Positions 7,163-12,112 of a stretch of 12,112 nt of DNA are shown piece by piece. The notes beneath the pieces were generated by a model. It worked only from the letters and a program-made list of their open reading frames with translations. It ran no database searches and was not told where the DNA came from. Location of the stretch: the NCBI GenBank assembly GCA_030151135.1, contig JASLEQ010000522.1, positions 1 through 12,112 on the forward strand, in the 5' to 3' direction. A program made the position numbers and the translations under genes. The stretch is from Candidatus Sulfotelmatobacter sp. (GTDB lineage Bacteria; Acidobacteriota; Terriglobia; Terriglobales; SbA1). Position 1 is the first letter of the stretch, and each line of letters opens with the position of its first letter.

Positions 7163-7187
7163 ACCTGATCATTCAACCTGCTACATT
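7160..7187 (+). promoter_or_regulatory. Sigma70-type promoter candidate for the MutS-like gene
   Basis: TTGACC at 7160-7165 matches five of six -35 bases. TACATT at 7182-7187 matches four of six -10 bases, with a 16-base spacer. Transcription would begin at about 7194-7196, right at the GTG start codon, implying a leaderless message. The -10 box is imperfect, so this is tentative. Confidence 0.4.
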
Positions 7188-7195
7188 TTGAGCCT

Positions 7196-8977
7196 GTGTT
7201 CTCCACCCTGGAATACAAAGAGCGTCGAAGCATCCGAGAAGCGCGCGTAGCCGGTCTCGAGAAGATTCACATTCGTTTGGGAAACACACGGCTACTGCTG
7301 TCCGCCGTGACAGCGATCCTCATGTGGATGTCGTTGCACCAGCATTCACTTTTACCGTGGTGGATCGCGGCTCCCGTCGCCGTATTTGGCGCGATCGCCG
7401 TTTGGCATTCTCGAGTTCTTCGATGGCAAGAGCTGGCTCGGCGTGCGGTCGCGTTTTACGATCGAGGCCTGGCCCGCATCGACGATCGCTGGATGGGAAG
7501 CGGAGAGTCAGGCCAGCGCTTTGCTGATCCTCATCACGTTTATTCTTCCGACCTTGACCTTTTCGGCAATGCCAGCCTCTTCCAACTCATTTCATCCGCG
7601 AGAACGAGGATGGGCGAAGAGACGTTGGCCAGATGGCTTCTTGCCCCATCGAGCCCGGAGGAGATTCGCACACGTCACGAGGTAATCAAAGAACTGCGTT
7701 CGGAGCTGGATCTGCGCGAGGATCTTGCAGTGTTGGGCGAAGACGCGCATGTCGGAGTGCACCCGGAGCAACTCATGCAATGGGCGGAATCGCCAAACGA
7801 GATGAGTCCGCTGTGGCTGACATGGGTCGCTCCGGTGCTGGCCTTGATGGCCGTGATGAGCGCCGTCGTCTGGGCCGTATGGGGATTCGCAACGCCGTTC
7901 ATCGCTGTGGTTGTGGTTGAGGCCATATTTACTTACCGCTTGAAGAGGCCTCTTGCGGCGATTTTGCACGGCACCGAGAATGCCTTTCACGATCTTGATC
8001 TCCTGTTTGGCGTTCTGGCGCGAATTGAATCACACACGTTCAGCGGCCCGGAACTGAAACGCTTGCAGCACGATCTCCTGTCGAGTGATATGAGCGCTTC
8101 GCAGGCAATTACGAAGCTCCGCACGATTGTCGACCTGGTCAATTCCCGGGACAACATCTTAGTCCGCGCCATCGATGCGCCGCTGATGTACTCGATCCAG
8201 GTGGCGTTTGCGGCCGAACGCTGGCGAAAGGTGCATGGCAAGGCCGTCAGAAAGTGGGTGGCCATCGTTGGAGAAATCGAGGCATTGATCTCGCTCGCGG
8301 CCTACAGCTACGAACATCCCGACGATCCATTTCCCGAAATCGCGGATGGGCTGGCGTCATTCGAAGCAGAAGAGCTGGGACATCCTCTTCTTCCGGCTGC
8401 CGGTTGTATTCGAAACGATATAAGCATCGACGGCGAAGTTCGCGTCTTGCTGGTAAGCGGGTCAAACATGTCCGGGAAGAGCACGCTCCTGCGCGCGGTA
8501 GGTATTAATACGGTACTCGCGATGGCGGGGGCCCCAGTGCGCTCTCGGCGTCTTCGATTGTCGCCATTGCAGGTAGGCGCCAGCATTCGAGTCAACGACT
8601 CACTCCAGGAAGGCAGCTCGCGCTTCTACGCTGAGATTACCCGGCTGCGGCAGATCTTCGACTTAGCCGGAAAAGCTCCATCGTTGCTTTTCTTACTCGA
8701 TGAACTGCTGCAGGGCACGAATTCCAATGATCGTCGCATCGGAGCGGAAGGAATTTTGCGCGCCCTGATCGAGCGTAGATCGATTGGCCTGATCAGCACC
8801 CACGACCTCGCCTTAACGGACATCGGCATGGTCGCGGGCACTGGCCCTCTGCGCAATGTCCACTTTCAGGATGAACTGGCGAACGGCCGAATCACGTTCG
8901 ATTACAAGCTGCGTGAGGGAGTCGTCACCAAGAGCAACGGACTCGAACTGATGCGGTCCATCGGCCTGGATGTATAG
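7196..8977 (+). CDS. Membrane-anchored MutS-like ATPase
   Basis: This 593-residue protein has the MutS core and ATPase but lacks the N-terminal mismatch-recognition domain. Two membrane helices lie at about 32-47 and 53-70, and two more at about 206-230 and 231-246. The core starts with LDLFGNASLFQL (120-131) and MGEETLARWLL (139-149), matching the start of the MutS lever domain. The ATPase has Walker A GSNMSGKST (422-430), the NDSLQEGSSRF dimer-signature loop (467-477), Walker B LLFLLDE (497-503) followed by GTNSNDRR, and the H-loop STHD (534-537). All ATPase residues look intact. Without the recognition domain and with membrane helices, a role in classical mismatch repair is unlikely; the function of this subfamily is unclear to me. 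Start is GTG with no ribosome site, consistent with the leaderless promoter candidate. It converges with the M13 gene. Confidence 0.88.
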   Translation: MFSTLEYKERRSIREARVAGLEKIHIRLGNTRLLLSAVTAILMWMSLHQHSLLPWWIAAPVAVFGAIAVWHSRVLRWQELARRAVAFYDRGLARIDDRWMGSGESGQRFADPHHVYSSDLDLFGNASLFQLISSARTRMGEETLARWLLAPSSPEEIRTRHEVIKELRSELDLREDLAVLGEDAHVGVHPEQLMQWAESPNEMSPLWLTWVAPVLALMAVMSAVVWAVWGFATPFIAVVVVEAIFTYRLKRPLAAILHGTENAFHDLDLLFGVLARIESHTFSGPELKRLQHDLLSSDMSASQAITKLRTIVDLVNSRDNILVRAIDAPLMYSIQVAFAAERWRKVHGKAVRKWVAIVGEIEALISLAAYSYEHPDDPFPEIADGLASFEAEELGHPLLPAAGCIRNDISIDGEVRVLLVSGSNMSGKSTLLRAVGINTVLAMAGAPVRSRRLRLSPLQVGASIRVNDSLQEGSSRFYAEITRLRQIFDLAGKAPSLLFLLDELLQGTNSNDRRIGAEGILRALIERRSIGLISTHDLALTDIGMVAGTGPLRNVHFQDELANGRITFDYKLREGVVTKSNGLELMRSIGLDV

Positions 8978-8993
8978 CTCCGCGATAATGCCA

Positions 8994-11021
8994 CTACCAG
9001 ACTCTGCAGCGATTCTCATTCACCATCGGCTGCCCTGCCTTGCAATGAAATGCTTCCTGGAACTGTGGCATGTTTGAAACCACGCCGTTGGTCCGGTATT
9101 TTTCGGGTGAATGCGGATCCACCGTGGCGCGGAGGCGCTTGGTTTCATCTCTGGTCTGCCCGCACCAACTCTGCCCGTACCCGACAAAGAATCGTTGTTC
9201 AGGGGTGAGATCGTCGATCGACTCCAAACTTTGACCTTTCGTGTCGGCTTTCCATGCCATGTAGGCGAGTAACACTCCTCCCAGGTCTGCAACATCTTCC
9301 CCAAGCGTCAGTTTGCCGTTGATCTTGATGTCATCGATGATCGTGTAGCTCGAGTACTGGTTTGAGATGCAAGCCGCGCGCTGCTCGAATTTCTTGCCGT
9401 CTTCCGGAGTCCACCAGTCGCGCAGGTTGCCCTGAGCATCGAACTGCCGCCCTTCATCGTCAAAGCCGTGCGTGAGCTCGTGGCCCACCGTTCCGCCCGT
9501 GTCCCCGTAATTCGGGGCCGCGTCAGATTCCGGGTCAAACGCCGGAGGCTGCAATACGCCTGCAGGAAAATTGATGTCGTTCATCTGGGGGTTGTAATAC
9601 GCGTTGACCGTAGGCGGAGTCATATCCCACTCTCCCCGATCAACCGGCTTGCCGATCTTCCCCAATTCCCGGTTGAATTCGAATTGCCGGGCGCGCTCAA
9701 CGTTGCCGAGGTTGTCTCCGCGCACGATTTCGAGTTTCGAATAATCGCGCCACTTGTCCGGATACCCGATCTTGTTTGCCATTCCATGCAGCTTCTCCAG
9801 CGCCTGCTGCTTCGTCGCCGGGGACATCCAGTCGAGGCCGTTGATGTCCCGTTCCATGGCAGCGCGGATTTCATTGACGATCTTCAGCGCTTCCTGCTTG
9901 GCCTGAGGAGGAAAATACTTCTCGACGTAAGCTTGCCCCAACGCTTCGCCTAGATAGTCGTCCACGTATTCGGTGCATCGTTTCCATCGCGGCTTAAGCT
10001 CCTGCTGGCCTTGCAGAGTTTTGCCATAGAACGCAAAGTTTTCATTCAGGAACGAAGATGACAGTTGCGACGCATTCGCGTGCACCAGGTGCCAGCGCAA
10101 ATACGTCTTCCAGTCCGCGAGAGGTTCTTTGCCAATCTCTCCATTCAAGGTTTTGAAGAAGTTAGGCGCGGACACATTCAGCGACGGGAGTGACGGCAAC
10201 CCTACTTTCGTGAAGTAAACGTTCCACTGAAAATCGGGAGAAATCTTCTGAAGTTCTCCGCTTGTTAGCTTGTGATCGAGCGCTTTTGGATCGCGGCGCT
10301 CGACGCGTGTCATCGAACCTTTCGCCAATCCCGTCTCGATGCGCATCACCGCCTTCGCTTCGGCAGCGGCAGTCTCCGGCTTGTCGCCTAGCAACTCGAA
10401 CATCTTCTGCACGTGCGCCACATAGGCCTTCCGCAACTCCCCCGACTTGGCGTCGGTCTTGAGGTAGTAGTCACGATCCGGCAAACCGAGCCCGCCTTGG
10501 TCCGCATTCGCCACAACCTGCGAGGCGTCCCGGTAATCCTGAATCGAGTAGAACGAGAACAGCACATTATCGGTCGACATCGCAGAGGCCACCTCGGCCA
10601 ATTCAGCCTTCGAACTTATCCTGGCGATGCGATCCAAGTCCCCTTTGAGCGGCGCCGCTCCCTTTGACTCGATGGCTGGCTCGTCCATGCACGACGTGTA
10701 GTAATCGCCAATCTTCTGGTTAACGGCAGTGCGGTTCGGATCGGGCGAAGAAGCCGCCTCCAGAATCTCTCGCAACTTCGTCTTGTTCTCATCCTCCATT
10801 TTTGAATACAGGTCCCACGACGACTGGTCCGGAGGAATGGGGTTGTTCTTGATCCATCCGCCGCAGGCGTAGGCGAAAAAATCGACACAAGGATCGATCG
10901 AACGATCCATCGCGGTGACGTCGAGAGATGGGGTATGCGATGCGGTCGCCTGTTGAGCGCAGGCGGAAACTACCGAGGCAGCAAACAGAAACCCAACCAA
11001 GATTGCGCGCACGTGGGACAT
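8994..11021 (-). CDS. Exported M13 family zinc metallopeptidase (PepO/neprilysin-like)
   Basis: The 675-residue product is a neprilysin-family endopeptidase that cleaves small peptides outside the cytoplasm. It starts with a signal sequence (basic start, hydrophobic core about 5-19) ending in VSAC, so C21 could be a lipoprotein anchor; a normal Sec signal is the alternative. The M13 N-terminal domain begins near SIDPCVDFFAYACGGW (41-56). NAYYNP (473-478) is the substrate-binding motif. The zinc site is HELTH (514-518) with the third ligand E575 in GEDVADLGG (574-582), where D579 supports catalysis. The chain ends in the family's CxVW motif (672-675). All key residues are present and length is typical. 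The ATG has AGAGGG 8 bases upstream. Its stop lies 16 bases from that of the MutS-like gene, facing it. Confidence 0.94.
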   Translation of the reverse strand: MSHVRAILVGFLFAASVVSACAQQATASHTPSLDVTAMDRSIDPCVDFFAYACGGWIKNNPIPPDQSSWDLYSKMEDENKTKLREILEAASSPDPNRTAVNQKIGDYYTSCMDEPAIESKGAAPLKGDLDRIARISSKAELAEVASAMSTDNVLFSFYSIQDYRDASQVVANADQGGLGLPDRDYYLKTDAKSGELRKAYVAHVQKMFELLGDKPETAAAEAKAVMRIETGLAKGSMTRVERRDPKALDHKLTSGELQKISPDFQWNVYFTKVGLPSLPSLNVSAPNFFKTLNGEIGKEPLADWKTYLRWHLVHANASQLSSSFLNENFAFYGKTLQGQQELKPRWKRCTEYVDDYLGEALGQAYVEKYFPPQAKQEALKIVNEIRAAMERDINGLDWMSPATKQQALEKLHGMANKIGYPDKWRDYSKLEIVRGDNLGNVERARQFEFNRELGKIGKPVDRGEWDMTPPTVNAYYNPQMNDINFPAGVLQPPAFDPESDAAPNYGDTGGTVGHELTHGFDDEGRQFDAQGNLRDWWTPEDGKKFEQRAACISNQYSSYTIIDDIKINGKLTLGEDVADLGGVLLAYMAWKADTKGQSLESIDDLTPEQRFFVGYGQSWCGQTRDETKRLRATVDPHSPEKYRTNGVVSNMPQFQEAFHCKAGQPMVNENRCRVW

Positions 11022-11062
11022 AAGTCAGACCCTCTTGAAATCGGCTCGATTACGGACCAATG

Positions 11063-11068
11063 AGTATA
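11063..11068 (-). promoter_or_regulatory. Possible -10 box for the M13 peptidase gene
   Basis: The minus strand reads TATACT here, one base from consensus, 41 bases upstream of the M13 start codon. No good -35 box lies at normal spacing: the nearest, TTGTGG, is 22 bases away. The plus strand reads a perfect TATAAT at 11065-11070, but no plus-strand gene follows, so the minus-strand reading is preferred. Confidence 0.25.
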
Positions 11069-11218
11069 ATCCCGGCTTTTCGGTCCGACGCCACAAGAAC
11101 CGAAGAAGAGAAACTTGCCCCCATTCGAGCAGCGCCTGGAGGAAGCCGAAAACATACTTCTCGCCTTGCTGGGGAGTGGCGCAGTCCAGGGATATGCAGC
11201 GAAATCGCCGTAGAAAGC

Positions 11219-12016
11219 TTATCCCTTCTTCAGGCGAATCGATCCGTCCCCAGTTCGGATGGTCAGCAGGTTTCCGCCTCCGTTGAGCTTCCCGCGAATT
11301 TCATTCTGGTGCATCGAGCCTTCGGTTGTGACCGGCATGTCCAGATCGATGTGACCATCATTCGTATGCAGGTCAACGTTGGCTGCAAAGTTCTGGGGGA
11401 CTTCGAGCGACACGCCGCCGTCGCCAGTCTCCAACCGCCAGTTGCCGGCCAGAGCCGACCCGCTTGCCGCCCGCACATCGACATGGCCATCGCCCGTTTT
11501 GAGTTCGAGTTCGTCGAATCGCCCGTTTGCCTGGATGTGGCCGTCACCCGTAGAAGCGTGCAACTTGCCGTCCACGCCATCAAGGTTTACTGAGCCATCG
11601 CCGGTACGTAGATCCATCTCGCCTTTTAGGCCGGAGACTTCGATCTTGCCATCTCCAGTGTGGAGGTTGACCTCTCCTTCTCGCGGCATCTGGATGATGA
11701 TTTCCACGCGGTGTCCCGGTCCCCACTCGAAATTGTGGTGCGGATAGCGAACGTCAATTTCCACGCTGTTGCCCGTCTGATGCTCTTCAATGTGGATACC
11801 GCCTTCGCCAATCTTGTACCGGGTCGTAATGACCTTGGCCTCAATGGTGTTCTGGTCGCCGGTTATGACGCGGATGCTTGCGTCGGAAGTCTCTACCCGA
11901 AGGTTAGGCCGGCCGTTCAGCGAATAGCTCTTGGACCACTCGTCGGCTTTGGCGGGAATACTTGCAAGGCCAAGCAAACCGATAAACAGAACAATGCGGA
12001 CGGAAGTCGATTTCAT
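11219..12016 (-). CDS. Exported DUF4097 protein with TGDG repeats
   Basis: The 265-residue product begins with a signal peptide (hydrophobic core about 7-19, likely cleavage after AKA at 22-24). The mature part is a DUF4097-type repeat protein predicted to fold as a beta-helix or beta-roll. The motif TGDGx(I/V) recurs starting at residues 120, 138, 156, 174, 197 and 255, with a TNDG variant at 218. The first four are exactly 18 residues apart. No enzyme motif is visible, so it is probably structural or surface-binding. The start at 12016 is chosen over the in-frame ATG 33 bases upstream because GGAGGA lies just before it and the signal peptide begins there. In many bacteria DUF4097 genes sit with sigma factor/anti-sigma genes. 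Here the upstream neighbour is cut by the window edge. Function is unknown. Confidence 0.88.
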   Translation of the reverse strand: MKSTSVRIVLFIGLLGLASIPAKADEWSKSYSLNGRPNLRVETSDASIRVITGDQNTIEAKVITTRYKIGEGGIHIEEHQTGNSVEIDVRYPHHNFEWGPGHRVEIIIQMPREGEVNLHTGDGKIEVSGLKGEMDLRTGDGSVNLDGVDGKLHASTGDGHIQANGRFDELELKTGDGHVDVRAASGSALAGNWRLETGDGGVSLEVPQNFAANVDLHTNDGHIDLDMPVTTEGSMHQNEIRGKLNGGGNLLTIRTGDGSIRLKKG

Positions 12017-12055
12017 AGAATCCTCCGGCGGGCGAGCACACTTAAGCACCGCCTG

Positions 12056-12112
12056 TTAGACGTAAATACGCAGCATTGGTGAGGTTGGTTCCCGAAAATC
12101 AGAGGCATTCAC
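12056..12112 (-). CDS. Possible 3' end of an upstream gene (partial)
   Basis: One minus-strand frame is open from the right edge to a TAA at 12056-12058, giving 18 codons ending in MLRIYV. The other two minus frames hit stops at once. The 39-base gap to the DUF4097 start would fit an operon. Eighteen open codons can occur by chance, so this is tentative, and the family cannot be named. The same bases contain CGTCTAA, discussed as a rejected promoter. Confidence 0.35.
   Translation of the reverse strand: MNASDFREPTSPMLRIYV

Noticed and set aside
11065..11070. Perfect TATAAT on the plus strand
   Set aside because: No -35 box at normal spacing and no plus-strand gene downstream. It is more likely the complement of the minus-strand -10 box.
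12056..12112. ECF sigma factor promoter for the DUF4097 gene (minus-strand GGAACC and CGTCTAA)
   Set aside because: Both boxes look right on their own, but they are 24 bases apart, well beyond the usual 15-17, and no other AAC-type box lies at the correct distance.

Overview
The window looks like ordinary chromosome from a Gram-negative bacterium of about 57-58% GC, most likely an Acidobacteriota (Terriglobia-type) species. That assignment is an inference. It rests on the mix of gene families: LpxI-type lipid A synthesis, a Gfo/Idh/MocA oxidoreductase in the same cluster, a proline/glutamine-rich TonB-like protein, a secreted M13 metallopeptidase, a membrane-anchored MutS-like ATPase and a DUF4097 surface protein. 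I see no rRNA, tRNA, CRISPR array, transposase, integrase or phage gene.

Layout. Bases 1-241 hold no convincing gene, only two inverted repeats. An oligoendopeptidase F gene (pepF, minus) is divergent from a plus-strand group: lpxI, a DinB-fold protein three bases behind it, then a Gfo/Idh/MocA dehydrogenase after a 157-base gap with a GC-rich hairpin. A gap of about 290 bases leads to a TonB-like energy transducer (plus), a YgiD/DODA-type extradiol dioxygenase (plus), a terminator/promoter junction, and a membrane-bound MutS-like ATPase (plus). That gene converges, with 16 bases between stop codons, on a minus-strand M13 metallopeptidase. Upstream of the peptidase lies a minus-strand exported DUF4097 protein, with what may be the last codons of another gene at the right edge.

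How the genes fit together. The clearest functional unit is lpxI plus the dehydrogenase: LpxI cleaves UDP-2,3-diacylglucosamine in lipid A synthesis, and the dehydrogenase resembles UDP-GlcNAc 3-dehydrogenases (GnnA type) that can supply a 3-amino sugar for amide-linked lipid A. Several other products act in the envelope or are exported (TonB-like protein, M13 peptidase, DUF4097 protein, MutS-like membrane protein). The order otherwise suggests separately transcribed units rather than one pathway.

I do not see an obvious undescribed system. The most useful leads are: the dehydrogenase has no ATG/GTG/TTG codon before its NAD-binding loop, so automatic start calling would probably cut the loop off; the lipid A gene is tightly coupled to a DinB-fold gene; and the MutS-like ATPase is membrane-anchored and may be read from a leaderless GTG.
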